Positions 22,427-34,615 are shown, numbered from the stretch's first letter. The stretch is DNA of 37,809 bases from Sulfurospirillum sp. (GCA_021206415.1 JAJOKG010000050.1:1-37809); one strand, 5' to 3'. Notes: generated by a model from the letters alone, not told the origin. Numbers and translations are program-made.

Positions 22427-24300
22427 TTAGGATTTAAACTTTCCTAATTCATTGTTAAGATTTTCTGTCATAGCGTGAAGGTGCTCACTGGCTTGTGAGA
22501 CGTTATCAATACTGGTGACATTTTCTTTAGAAATCACATTGATTTTCTCAATTTCTTCTACCATACCTTTAATTTGCGTTGCGGTATGAACAAAATTATC
22601 AACCGTTGTATGCGCATCTTCAATGGTTTTTTTGATGGTGCTATCGATGGCGTTCATTCCATTTTGAAGTTCAATAGAGATGGAAGCAAGCGTGTTTACT
22701 TCGGCTGCGTTATGTGCAATATCTGTATTCGCATCCATAATAGACTGAACCACCACATTAATGGTCGCATCAATCTCCACTAAGCTTTTTTGAGTACGTT
22801 CTGCTAGTTTTCGTACTTCATCCGCAACTACCGCAAATCCACGTCCATGTTCTCCAGCCCTTGCAGCTTCAATGGCGGCATTGAGTGCTAGCAAATTGGT
22901 TTGATCAGCAATATCTCGGATAATATTTAAAATTTCTTTCACCTCATTCGCATTGTGACTTACCGTATTAAGGCGTTCTGCTAAGTTTTGCTCTTTTACG
23001 GCTGTTTCTTGCATTGTGCGCTCTAAATGTTCTGCTTGATCTTTGACCTGATTAATGTCCTGTTGTGTTTGACGTAGTGCTTCTTGAGAGGCAGTCGCTT
23101 TGGTAACAGAATCTTCAATAGCGTTTGTGAGTGAAATACCACTCTCTTTCGTTTTACTTACAATTCTAGCTTCTGCGTCTACATTTCGTACGACTTCAGA
23201 GGCAGTACGGGAGAGTTCTTCTGAAATGGAAGCATTTTCATTGCTAATCTCTTTTGATTTTTTGACAATTTCATGCAATTTTTCAATAAATCGATTGATG
23301 TTTCCAGAGACTTGACCAAATTCATCTTGGCTATTGGCTCGTAGTCTTTGACGAAGATCACCCTCAGAACTAGAGAGATCTTTGACGACGTTGTTAAGCT
23401 GATCAAGAGGTTGAAGAAGCATCTTAATTAAGAAAATCATGATACCTACAGAAACCACAAGCATGAGAATTCCAATGAAAAAAAAGCTCTTTGACTTGAG
23501 CATCTAAAAATGCATAAGCATTCTCTTTATCAAAGCTAATACCAGGTGTCCAATTCGTTTCTGTTGAAGCTTTATAAGTGAAAATTTTATCACTACCTTC
23601 CAAAGTGTACTCTATAAAACCTTCCGCATCCCCTTTTAAATGGGGCTCTAAAATAGATTTTTTGCCTAACATATCGGCTTTTGGGTGCGCAACAATGGTT
23701 TTTTTAGCATCGAGGAGCATACCATATCCACCGTTGAAATTAATGTCGCTGACGGCTTTAACGATGTGTGTCAATTCAAAAGAACTCGCAACCACACCAA
23801 TAATCTTTCCATCTTTAACAATCGGTGCCATGACGGCAACTAGATCAATAGGATCTGCTGAGCCTTTATAAATATCCGTCATTCCCGATTTACCCGTTGT
23901 CTTACCCATAATGTACCACGGTCGTTGTCGTGGATCAAAACCAGCTTTTGGTGTGGTATTGCTACCGTAAATCATAATACCTGAGGATTCAATACCCACA
24001 AAGGTATCACGGCTTTCTGAGGCTTGAGTCGTCTCTTTTAGAATAGCTTTAATCTCAGATTCGCTCATATTTTCAATATTGCTCAGCATTCTTGCCGAAC
24101 TTGAGAGACTTTTTTTTCTTATTGGCTATCCACAGATCAATATAATCCGTTAAAGAACGAGACGCCATTTTGAGGGTTGCCTCAACTTGAGTGATACTGT
24201 TTTTCTTTGTATCCATATAGCTTACCACGCCAAATGCCATAAGACTGATACAAATTAACAATGAGATGATGAGGGTAACTTTCGTTTTGAAATTCATCAT
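22427..24300 (-). CDS. Methyl-accepting chemotaxis protein with periplasmic Cache-type sensor (frameshifts near 23478-23485 and 24110-24117)
   Basis: ORFs 22427-23503, 23424-24089 and 24073-24378 join into [43 protein letters not shown]...[28 protein letters not shown]...[47 protein letters not shown]. Confidence 0.93.
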
Positions 24301-24463
24301 GCATCCCTTATTTATAAGATGTTTTTTAATGCTTAAAATTGAGGAAGGAAGTAAAAATGTAACATCCAACTCACACACGTTTTAGTATAACAGAATCTTT
24401 AAGCAAAAAATGAGACTTTTGAGAATTGTAGCATGCGAGTGTTGTAAATGGGTGATAAAGGAG

Positions 24464-24512
24464 AAAAAAAGTAACGTTCTTAGTAAGACACGCTTCTTAC
24501 TAAGAACGTTAC
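24464..24512 (-). terminator. Rho-independent terminator of the upstream MCP gene (minus strand)
   Basis: Perfect 18-bp inverted repeat GTAACGTTCTTAGTAAGA (24471-24488) / TCTTACTAAGAACGTTAC (24495-24512), 6-nt loop; A7 at 24464-24470 is a T7 tract after the stem on the minus strand. Confidence 0.88.
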
Positions 24513-24522
24513 ATGTAAAGCT

Positions 24523-26401
24523 TTACGACTTAAACTTCCCTAATTCATTATTGAGGTTTTCAGTCATAACATGGAGATGTTCAGAGGCTTGTGAGACATT
24601 ATCAATGCTTCCTACATTCTCTTTAGAGATGACATTGATTTTTTCGATTTCATCCACGATCTTTTTTAATCTTAGATGCGGTATCAATAAAGTCATTCAC
24701 GGTATGATGAGAATCATCAATGGTTTTATGAATAATGGTTGCTACACTGTTCATACCATCTTGCAATTCAATCGAGATAGAAGCTAGTGCATTGACCTCT
24801 TGTGCGTTAGCGGTAATATCTGTATTGGCATCCATAATAGATTGAACCACGACATTAATGGTCGCATCAATCTCCACTAAGCTTTTTTGAGTACGTTCTG
24901 CTAGTTTTCGTACTTCATCCGCAACTACCGCAAATCCACGTCCATGTTCTCCAGCCCTTGCAGCTTCAATGGCGGCATTGAGTGCTAGCAAATTGGTTTG
25001 ATCAGCAATATCTCGAATGATATTAAGAACATCTTTGACTTCATTGGCATTATGACTGACGGTATTAAGGCGTTCGGCTAAGTTTTGCTCTTTGGCTGCA
25101 GTAGCTTGCATGGTGTATTCTAGTTGTTCCACTTTGGTTTTAACATCAGAGATATCTTTTTGGGTATCAGAGAGTGCTTTTTGGGAATCTTTGGCTTTAG
25201 AGACAGAATTTTCAATACTTTTTACTAAAGCAATACCTTCTTCTTTGGTATGTTCAACAATACGAGATTCTGCATCCACATTGCGTACAACTTCAGAAGC
25301 AGTACGAGAAAGCTCTTCTGAGATCGAAGCATTTTCATTACTGATGGTTTTTGATTTTTTAACAATCTCATGGAGTTTCTCAATAAACTTATTGATATTA
25401 CGTGAGACTTGGGCAAATTCATCATTAGCTGTGGCACTTAAGCGTTGTCTTAAATCCCCTTCAGAGCTTGAAAGCTCTTCTACCACACCATTAAGGTTAT
25501 CCAGTGGTTTAAGCAGGGCTTTAATGAGCAGAATCATCACCCCTATGGAGAGAATGAGCATGATGATGCCCACTAAGAGTTGCTCTTTGACTTGGGTATT
25601 TAAGAAGGCGTAGGCAGTCGCTTTATCAAAACTAATGCCTGGTCTCCAGCCACTCTCTTCTGAAACTTTAAAAGCAAAGACTTTGTTGGCGCCTTCCATT
25701 GTGTATTCGAGTAAGCCCTCTTTTTTGGCTGCGAATTGTTGGGTTAAAGCCTCTTTCATAGAAGACTCTTTGCCGAGTAACTCTTTATTAGGATGGGCTA
25801 CAATCACATCTTTCGTATCCAGAAGCATTCCATAGCCACCATTAAAATTAATATCACCAATCACTTTAAAAAGGGAGGCTAACTCAATATCGATAGAGAC
25901 AACACCTACTAGCGCATTGTTACGATAAATGGGTGCCATAACGCTGACCAAGTAAGCTTTAATAGATGAGCCCATATAGGCATCCGTAATAGCAGGTTTA
26001 CCGACACTTTTGGCTTGTTTATACCAACCTCGAGCACGAGGGTCATATCCCTCAGCAGGCTTTTTCCCACTATCATAAATCATTTTTCCATCTTCATAGC
26101 CTACAAAAGATTGTACGGCCCCTAAGGATTTGGTTAACTCCTTCAATCGCTCTTTTAGTTCAATGTCATCCATGCTTGGATTTGCGGCAAGGCTTCGTGC
26201 GACACTTTCAACGGCACTCTTTTTTGATGAAATCCACAAATCAATATAATCAGTCAGTGCGCGTGATGCCATTTGAAGGCTTTGTTCTATCTGAACCACA
26301 CTGTTCTTCTTGGTATCGATGTAACTAAAAAATCCAAAAATACTTAAACTAAGCGCCATAAGTACGGCTATGGTTAAGGTGATTTTCGTCTTAAAATGCA
26401 T
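24523..26401 (-). CDS. Methyl-accepting chemotaxis protein with periplasmic Cache-type sensor (frameshift near 24661-24668)
   Basis: [42 protein letters not shown]...[30 protein letters not shown]...[41 protein letters not shown]; reconstructed C-terminus ends ...NNELGKFKS* at 24523. Confidence 0.94.
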
Positions 26402-26622
26402 GGATGACTCCTTTAATTGTTGAGACTTTTGATTTAATTTTAGAACTTCAAAAAGACTTAAAAAAGACTTTTCAGGCTTTTACATGTAAAGAGGTATAAC
26501 GTAAAATAATTTTGACTTGATTACAACGCTTTAGCCTGTTTTTGAGGGCATATTGCCTAAAGAAACAACAAGCATAGTTTTGTTACAATCACCTCTAAAA
26601 CTACATTTCGAGGATCTGCATT

Positions 26623-27735
26623 ATGTTACTTTTGACACCTGGCCCAACTCCCGTTCCTGAATCTGTTCGTATGGCAATGAGCACACCGACCATCCATCAT
26701 AGAACGCCTGAATTTGAGGCGATTTTTGGAAAAGCACGTGCGTATTTGAAAACCCTTTTTGATATGGAAGAGGTGGTGATGTTGGCTTCTAGCGGCACAG
26801 GAGCAATGGAAGCGTGTGTGCTTCATTTATGTCACAGCAAAGCCGTTGTGGTTAATTCTGGTAAATTTGGTGAGCGTTTTGGCAAGATTTGTGCGGCATA
26901 CAACAAACCTTTTGTTGAAATTAAAAATGAATGGGATACGCCTGTTAGCGTGGATGCGATTGTTGAGCTGGTGAAAAATGATACGAGCATTGATGCGGTC
27001 TGTATGCAAGTGTGCGAGAGTGCAGGTGGTCTTCGACATCCTGTGGAAGTTGTTGCCAAAGCAGTTAAAGCGGTGCGACCTACGATTATGGTGATTGCTG
27101 ATGGTATTACGGCTGTGGGGGTTGAAAAAGTCGATACCACATATATTGATGCGCTCATTTCAGGAAGTCAAAAAGCCTTAATGCTTCCACCAGGTCTTGC
27201 TTTCATTGGTTTAAATGCAGAGGCATTAGCAATGATTGAAGCGGGAAATGGGGCAGGGTACTATTTTAATCTCAAAACAGAGCTTAAAAATCAACGTAAA
27301 AATACGACAGCATGGACAGCAGCTACAACATTAGTTATCGGTTTGGTTGCGATGTGCGAGTTGATTGATGCTCAGGGTGGGTTAGAAAAAGTGTATGCAG
27401 ATACCCAAAAAAGAGCAATGGCAACCAACAAAGCCTTAGAAGCGCTAGGTCTTCGTATTTATCCAAAAGTACCTGCTTATGCCATGAGTGCGGTTTTACA
27501 TGAGGATGCGAGTAAGATTCGTAAACTTTTGAAAACCAAATATGGCGTGAATATGGCGGGAGGGCAAGACCATATTAAAGAGACGCTTTTTAGAATCAAT
27601 CATATGGGGCTTGTAGAAGTGTATGAAACAGCGTGGACACTCAATGCGGTTGAGATGGCACTCTCAGAGCTGGGTATTCGTTCGTTTGATGGAACGGCAA
27701 ATCGCGTTTTTACGCAAGAATTTTACCGAGGCTAA
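26623..27735 (+). CDS. Class V PLP aminotransferase, alanine/serine--glyoxylate aminotransferase family
   Basis: MLLLTPGPTPVPESVRMAMSTPTIHHRTPEFEAIFGKARAYLKTLF...MVIADGITAVGVEKVDTTYIDALISGSQKALMLPPGLAFIGL. Confidence 0.9.
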   Translation: MLLLTPGPTPVPESVRMAMSTPTIHHRTPEFEAIFGKARAYLKTLFDMEEVVMLASSGTGAMEACVLHLCHSKAVVVNSGKFGERFGKICAAYNKPFVEIKNEWDTPVSVDAIVELVKNDTSIDAVCMQVCESAGGLRHPVEVVAKAVKAVRPTIMVIADGITAVGVEKVDTTYIDALISGSQKALMLPPGLAFIGLNAEALAMIEAGNGAGYYFNLKTELKNQRKNTTAWTAATTLVIGLVAMCELIDAQGGLEKVYADTQKRAMATNKALEALGLRIYPKVPAYAMSAVLHEDASKIRKLLKTKYGVNMAGGQDHIKETLFRINHMGLVEVYETAWTLNAVEMALSELGIRSFDGTANRVFTQEFYRG

Positions 27736-27738
27736 TGC

Positions 27739-28593
27739 ATGATTTATGAGCACGAAATACCCACAGGAAGTAAGCTTTATTTTGGCGAGAGTGCTAAATT
27801 AAAGCGGACATTGGAGAGGGTTGCAAGTGATTTGCTGTATGAAGCAGGATTTCAAGAGATTGTCACGCCATTTTTTTCCTATCATCAACATCAAAGCATT
27901 GATGAAAAGGAGTTGTTGCGTTTTTCTGATGAGCAAAACCACATTGTTTCATTACGTGCTGATAGTACCATGGATGCAGTGCGTTTGGTCACCAAACGAG
28001 TGGGAAGAAGCACAAGCCATTCAAAATGGTTTTATATTCAGCCGGTGTTTCGCTACCCTAGTCATGAAGTACACCAAATTGGTGCGGAGCTCATTGGAGA
28101 AGAAAATTTGAGTTTGAGCTTAGCGACAACGTTCTCTCTTTTTGCAAAATTTGAGCTGAAACCACTTTTACATGTAAGCAATATTCAGATTCCAAAAATC
28201 GTTGCTAAGATGTTAAATTTAGATTTGAGTGTGTTTGAAAAAGGTCAACTACAAAAGCTTTTGGCGTTTAATATTCCATGGCTGACAAAATTGACGTGTT
28301 TGCAAAGTCTTGAAGAATTAGAAGCTGTTATTGAAGAAGTGCCATTGGAACTTAAAGAAGAGCTCGAAAAACTTAAAACACTTTCTACACAAATTTCGTA
28401 TGATAACCTTGTTTTTTCACCGCTTTATTATGTCAATATGCGTTATTACAATGCCTTGTTTTTTAGGTTTATTGATAAAAATTTCACTGTTGGTTTAGGT
28501 GGAAATTATGATTGTGAGGGAATCGCTTCAAGCGGTTTTGGACTTTATACCGATAATTTAATCGAAATATTAATGAAAAGAGATGGGCAATAA
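27739..28593 (+). CDS. hisZ: HisZ-like (class II HisRS-fold) ATP phosphoribosyltransferase regulatory subunit
   Basis: Aminoacyl-tRNA synthetase-fold sequence without anticodon domain: LYEAGFQEIVTPFFSYHQ...SLRADSTMDAVRLVTKR...YIQPVFRYPSHEVHQIGAELIGEE. Confidence 0.75.
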   Translation: MIYEHEIPTGSKLYFGESAKLKRTLERVASDLLYEAGFQEIVTPFFSYHQHQSIDEKELLRFSDEQNHIVSLRADSTMDAVRLVTKRVGRSTSHSKWFYIQPVFRYPSHEVHQIGAELIGEENLSLSLATTFSLFAKFELKPLLHVSNIQIPKIVAKMLNLDLSVFEKGQLQKLLAFNIPWLTKLTCLQSLEELEAVIEEVPLELKEELEKLKTLSTQISYDNLVFSPLYYVNMRYYNALFFRFIDKNFTVGLGGNYDCEGIASSGFGLYTDNLIEILMKRDGQ

Positions 28594-29841
<1,248 letters not shown>

Positions 29842-29861
29842 TCTTTACATGTAAAGGTCTT

Positions 29862-30299
29862 TTGATGAAAAGTCAGTTCTCTAAAATTGCTAAAATTCGC
29901 AAACAAAAGCGTGATAGCATTGAGCGAGAACTGATTAAGCATCAAAATAAAGAACGTCTTATTCGTCACAAAATTAGCTCGCTTTATGATGAAATAGCGC
30001 ATACGCAAATGCCCAAAGAGGGTTTGGTTTCGGTTTTTTTAATGGCAAGTGAACAGAAAAGTCTTTTAAGTCTTGAAAAAAAACGGTATGAACAAGAGTT
30101 ACATTTGGTTGAAAAAGCAACCAAAACACTTCAAACAGAGTATCAAAAAGCACACGTTGAGTATGAAAAAATAAAATACCTTGAAGAGCAAGAACTTCAG
30201 GCGATGATGGCAAAGATTAAACGTCAAGAACAGCTTGATTTGGATGAGATATCGACTATGTTATTTGCGGGTGAAATGAATCAGAAAGGGAGAGAATGA
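29862..30299 (+). CDS. Coiled-coil FliJ-like flagellar export protein
   Basis: 145-aa coiled coil MKSQFSKIAKIRKQKRDSIERELIKHQNKERLIRHKIS, FliJ-like N-terminus; next to MotE-like gene. Confidence 0.65.
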   Translation: MMKSQFSKIAKIRKQKRDSIERELIKHQNKERLIRHKISSLYDEIAHTQMPKEGLVSVFLMASEQKSLLSLEKKRYEQELHLVEKATKTLQTEYQKAHVEYEKIKYLEEQELQAMMAKIKRQEQLDLDEISTMLFAGEMNQKGRE

Positions 30300-30826
30300 G
30301 AAGAGTTTGGATTCTTTTAATTGCGTCATTTTTGTATGCAGAAACCATTGATTGTACGAAAGTTTTTGAAGAACGCAAAAGTGAGTTATTAAAAGAGATT
30401 GAGAAAATTGATGAAGCCAGACAATCCTTTGAAGCCCTTCAAGCAGCCACCAATACCCTTTTTGAAAAACAGAAAAATGCTTTAAATGAAAAAGAGACTG
30501 CTTTAGCGAAAACAAAAGAGGAGATTTTAGCCAAAGAGAAGCAAATTGCATTGATGCTTGAAGAAAACAAAAAACTTTTAGCACAAATTGAGGCGAAGAA
30601 AAACGATAAACTTGATGAAACCTATATCAAAATGAAAGATGCTGCAGCTGCAGCGATTATTGAAAAACTTCCTGTGCATGAAGGTGCTGCTATTTTATTT
30701 GGATTGCCTCCTAAAAAAATTGTCACAAATTATGGCAAAAATGGATCCTCAAATTGCCTCGGAGATTACACAAAAGCCTCAAAAAAAGGTCCTCCTTTTG
30801 TTGAAAACAATCAAACGAAAGAGTGA
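30296..30826 (+). CDS. MotE/MgtE-N-like secreted coiled-coil protein (indel(s) near 30715-30721 and 30780-30787; 3' end uncertain)
   Basis: Signal-like N-terminus, coiled coil, then AAAAIIEKLPVHEGAAILFGLPPKK + (other frame) LSQIMAKMDPQIASEIT, typical MotE/MgtE-N signature. Confidence 0.75.
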   Translation: MRRVWILLIASFLYAETIDCTKVFEERKSELLKEIEKIDEARQSFEALQAATNTLFEKQKNALNEKETALAKTKEEILAKEKQIALMLEENKKLLAQIEAKKNDKLDETYIKMKDAAAAAIIEKLPVHEGAAILFGLPPKKIVTNYGKNGSSNCLGDYTKASKKGPPFVENNQTKE

Positions 30827-30910
30827 CAAAACCCTTACAAATTTTTCTCTAAACAGATATTTACCTTAGCTTCGATACAATGTGTGAAAATTCAGAAGTA
30901 AGGTTTATGG

Positions 30911-31465
30911 ATGAAAATCAGATTGCCTCATGCCCCTTATATAGCCAATAAAATAGCGATCGATATTTTAAATTGCGGATTTGTTACCATGTTCAAGGGC
31001 TTGGAGCCTGTTGTCAAAGTTGCAGAAGATTTGATTGTCGAAGATATTAAAAAAGAGACAGCATTGGAAGAACGTGTTATTGAGATTTTGGATCAAAATG
31101 AAGATGAGATGGAATTTCAACGGGTTGACCGAAGAAATATGTTTTGGTTGATTAAGAAAAAACTCGCACGTGAGTTTGGTGTGATTTTATCGTATGAAGA
31201 TAGATACAATGAAGTGGCACATAAAATTTTAGAAACGTGTTGGAAACAGGGATTAATTGAATACAATGTTTCCGAAAATCGTATTAAGAATGTCGTATAT
31301 ATGGCTATTGAATCTTATGTGGAACATTTTCAAGAGATTGAAAACGAAGTAGCAGATAAAATAGCGAATTATAAGCGCAAACTTGTCCCTGGTTCTGAAG
31401 AGTATGATTTGATTTTTGAGAAGCTTTATGAAGAAGAGCTAAGAAGAAGAGGAATGTTATCATGA
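30911..31465 (+). CDS. DUF507 family protein
   Basis: MKIRLPHAPYIANKIAIDILNCGFV...ALEERVIEILDQNEDEMEFQRVDRRNMFWLIKKKLAREFGVIL; DUF507-like in composition and neighbourhood. Confidence 0.8.
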   Translation: MKIRLPHAPYIANKIAIDILNCGFVTMFKGLEPVVKVAEDLIVEDIKKETALEERVIEILDQNEDEMEFQRVDRRNMFWLIKKKLAREFGVILSYEDRYNEVAHKILETCWKQGLIEYNVSENRIKNVVYMAIESYVEHFQEIENEVADKIANYKRKLVPGSEEYDLIFEKLYEEELRRRGMLS

Positions 31466-32596
31466 TGTTAAAACCTGTATGGATTTATCTTGAAAATGGT
31501 GTTTTTTTAGAAGCCAAAAGTTTTGGTTTTGAGGGCTCAAAAACGGGTGAAATTGTTTTTAATACCTCAATGAGTGGCTATCAAGAGATTATGAGTGATC
31601 CAAGTTACGCAGGACAATTTGTCGTTTTCACCATGCCTGAAATTGGTATTGTTGGGTGTAATGATGACGATATGGAAAGCCAAAGCGTTCATGCCAGTGG
31701 TATGTTTGTCAGAAGTTTGAATGAAATGCCTTCGAATTTTAGAGCGAGAGAAAACTTACCTTCCCTTTTGAAAAAACATGAAAGTATGGGAATCTGTGAA
31801 ATTGACACACGCTACCTTACCAAGATGATTCGAGATGGTGGTCCTCAAATGATGATTGCCTCAACTGAGGTAAGCGATAAAAGAAAAACTGAAAGAGATG
31901 CTCAAAAATAGCCCTCGTATTGAAGAGGTTAATTATATTGAGCAGGTTGGAACTAAAAAAATCTTATTTACATGTAAAAGGTGTTTGGAACGCTGAAACG
32001 CAGTCTTACAATGCTGCTCAAAACACTTTAGGCAAAAAAATTGTAGCGGTTGATTTTGGTATTAAGCGTAATATTTTAAATGAATTGTGTGCAACAGGAC
32101 TTGAGGTTGAAGTCATCCCTCATGATTTTAGTGCCGATGAGATTATTGAGCGCTATAAAAAAGGAGAGATTCACGGACTCTTTTTATCCAACGGGCCGGG
32201 AGATCCTCTTATTCTTAAAAAAAGAGGCTGCGCAAAATTACCAAATTAATTGAAGCAAAAGTGCCTATGTTTGGTATTTGTTTAGGACATCAACTGCTTT
32301 CTATTGCGCATGGGCATCCAACTTACAAATTGAAATTTGGTCAGCACGGTGGTAACCATCCTGTGAAAAACACAAAAACGAATATTGTTGAGATTACCGC
32401 ACAAAATCATAATTACAATGTTCCAGAATCCGTCTGCTCTATTGCAAAGGTAACCCATATCAATCTTTTTGACAATACCATTGAAGGGTTGGAGTATAAC
32501 GATGCACCTATCTTTTCAGTGCAACATCACCCCGAAGCTAGTCCTGGTCCACACGAAAGTAAATACATTTTTCAAGAGTTTGCTAATCGACTTTAA
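31462..32596 (+). CDS. carA: Carbamoyl-phosphate synthase small subunit (frameshifts near 31876-31896 and 32216-32223)
   Basis: MKPVWIYLENGVFLEAKSFGFEGSKTGEIVFNTSMSGYQEIMSDPSYAGQFVVFTMPEIG; LFLSNGPGDP; PMFGICLGHQLLSIAHG; FSVQHHPEASPGPHES. Confidence 0.95.
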
Positions 32597-32615
32597 ATCA
32601 ACTTATTTTGCGTAT

Positions 32616-32641
32616 GTTTATCTTTACATGTAAAGATAAAC
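32616..32641. repeat. 26-bp perfect palindrome GTTTATCTTTACATGTAAAGATAAAC containing the TTTACATGTAAA motif
   Basis: GTTTATCTTTACA is the reverse complement of TGTAAAGATAAAC; in the gap after carA. Confidence 0.95.
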
Positions 32642-32669
32642 GTACCCATCTTCGTTAAGGAGCAGTGCT

Positions 32670-33350
32670 ATAAACGCTATTGATATTTCAGCCATTATAA
32701 GTGTTGCATTTTTAGGAAGTTTAGGGCACTGCATTGGTATGTGTGGAGGATTTGTGATGGCGTACAGTAGCGCTAAAATTGATCCAACATCTTCATCCTT
32801 TCATCAATTCCTTTCTCATTTTATTTATAATGTAGGGCGCATCAGTGCTTATATTATTTTGGGGATACTTTTTGGTGCACTGGGGAGCCTTTTTACCTTT
32901 TCTGCATACGTGAGCGGTTATTTTTATTTTTTTGCTGGCATCGTTATGGTTTTAATGGGACTCTCTATGATGGGAAAAATGAAGTTTCTTACCTCTTTAG
33001 AATCGAATATTGCATTTCATCCTTTGATTAAAAAAATTTTTTCGCATTTGATTCATACTAAAACATTAGTAAGTTTTTATGGATTGGGTTTATTAAATGG
33101 CTTTTTACCTTGTGGATTAGTCTATTTTTTTTTAGCAACAGCTGTCAACATCAGGTTCAGCCATACAAGGCGCTCTCACCATGGCTCTTTTGGCATGGCA
33201 ACCATGCCTGCCATGCTTGGTCTTGGATATGTCGTGGGTTTTTTGAAAGGAAGTGGTTTTCGGGAACTGATGATTAAGCTTGCTTCCTTAATTATTATCG
33301 TGTATGGCATTTATATGTCTTATGTTGGTTTTGCAGCAGTTGCAAGATGA
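32670..33350 (+). CDS. Sulfite exporter TauE/SafE-like (UreH-domain) membrane protein; start codon unclear, two compensating indels in 33146-33195
   Basis: NAIDISAIISVAFLGSLGHCIGMCGGFVMAYSS...LGLLNGFLPCGLVYFFLATAV(TSGSAIQGALTMALF)GMATMPAMLGLGYV. Confidence 0.82.
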   Translation: MNAIDISAIISVAFLGSLGHCIGMCGGFVMAYSSAKIDPTSSSFHQFLSHFIYNVGRISAYIILGILFGALGSLFTFSAYVSGYFYFFAGIVMVLMGLSMMGKMKFLTSLESNIAFHPLIKKIFSHLIHTKTLVSFYGLGLLNGFLPCGLVYFFLATAVNIRFSHTRRSHHGSFGMATMPAMLGLGYVVGFLKGSGFRELMIKLASLIIIVYGIYMSYVGFAAVAR

Positions 33351-34615
33351 AATTAGAACAATATCAACAGGCTATTGAGAGTAGTAATATTATCTCTAAA
33401 ACAGATGTTAATGGGATTATTACCTTTGTGAATGATGAGTTTTGTAAAATTTCTGGTTATACGCAAGACGAATTGATTGGGCAAAATCATAATATCGTTA
33501 GGCATCCTGATGTACCTGCTTCTACGTTTAAACAATTGTGGCAAACGATTCTTCAAAAAAAAACGTATAAATCAACCGTTAAAAATAGAGCGAAAGATGG
33601 CTCAACATTTTATGTCAATACGACGGTTTTCCCAATTTTGGATGAGCAAGGAGAGATTGAAGAGTTTATTGCGATTCGATATGATGTAACAGAGAGTGTT
33701 AGGTTAAGCGAAGCATTGATTGCTAAAGATGAAGAGCTAGAAGATCTAAACGCAACGTTGGAAAAGCGAGTTCAAGAGCAGACAAAAGCCTTGGTGGAGT
33801 TAAACCAAACCTTAGAAGAGCGTGTCAAAGAAGAGGTTGAAAAAAACCGTGAGAAAGATCGATTTTTGTTTCAACAATCTCGTTTAGCTTCGATGGGAGA
33901 GATGATTGCCAATATTGCGCATCAATGGAGACAGCCTCTTTCTGAGCTTACAATTACCCTTATCAGATGAAAAAAGTTTACACCAAGCAAGATAACAATA
34001 AAGATGAAGCGTTTGAGCAGAGTTACATGCATGCGAAAAAGATTATTTCAAAAATGTCTGAAACAATTGAAGATTTTCGTAATTTTTTTAGTCCTGAACG
34101 TCAAAGCGATCTTTTTACACTCAGCAGTGTGGCGCAAGAAGCCATAGATATTATGCATGGAACATTAGAGCGAAATGGGGTATATATTGATTTGTGTATT
34201 AAAAATGATGTGAAAATTCAGGGCTATTTTAATGAATTTTCACAAGTACTTATCAATTTAATGAACAATTCAATAGATGCATTTAGTTTATCTAAACTGA
34301 AAAAGAAATTAATTTATATTGAAATTGACACATCGATACAAGGAGATGCTATAATACGCATTTGTGACAATGCCGGTGGCATTGAAGCGGGCATTTTGGA
34401 TAAGATTTTTGAGCCTTATTTTACGACCAAACATGCAAGTTCGGGCACAGGGCTTGGGCTTTATATGAGTAAAATGATTGTTAACAACAGCATGAAAGGA
34501 CTCATTATCGCAGAGAATAAAAATAATGGGGCTTGTTTTACCATAACTATACCCGCAGTAAAAAGAGTAAAGGGGAAGAGGATGAGCGGATTATCGAAAT
34601 TAACGGTTTTATTTG
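33347..34615 (+). CDS. PAS-domain sensor histidine kinase (frameshift near 33955-33975; true 3' end either near 34615 or fused to the regulator)
   Basis: Aer-like PAS FVNDEFCKISGYTQDELIGQNHNIVRHPDVPASTFKQLW; H-box RLASMGEMIANIAHQWRQPLSEL; N-box NLMNNSIDAF; G-box GTGLGLYMSKMIVNN. Confidence 0.88.

Noticed and set aside
25092-25613. 173-aa plus-strand ORF opposite the MCP gene
   Set aside because: Lies antisense to a well-supported chemoreceptor coding region; Ser/Thr-rich composition is a reverse-complement artefact of the MCP codons.
30639-30869. 76-aa ORF MLQLQRLLKNFLC... as an independent gene
   Set aside because: Its upstream part overlaps the MotE-like coding frame; only the segment after the A run (LSQIMAKMDPQIASEIT) is real, as the frame-shifted continuation of that protein.
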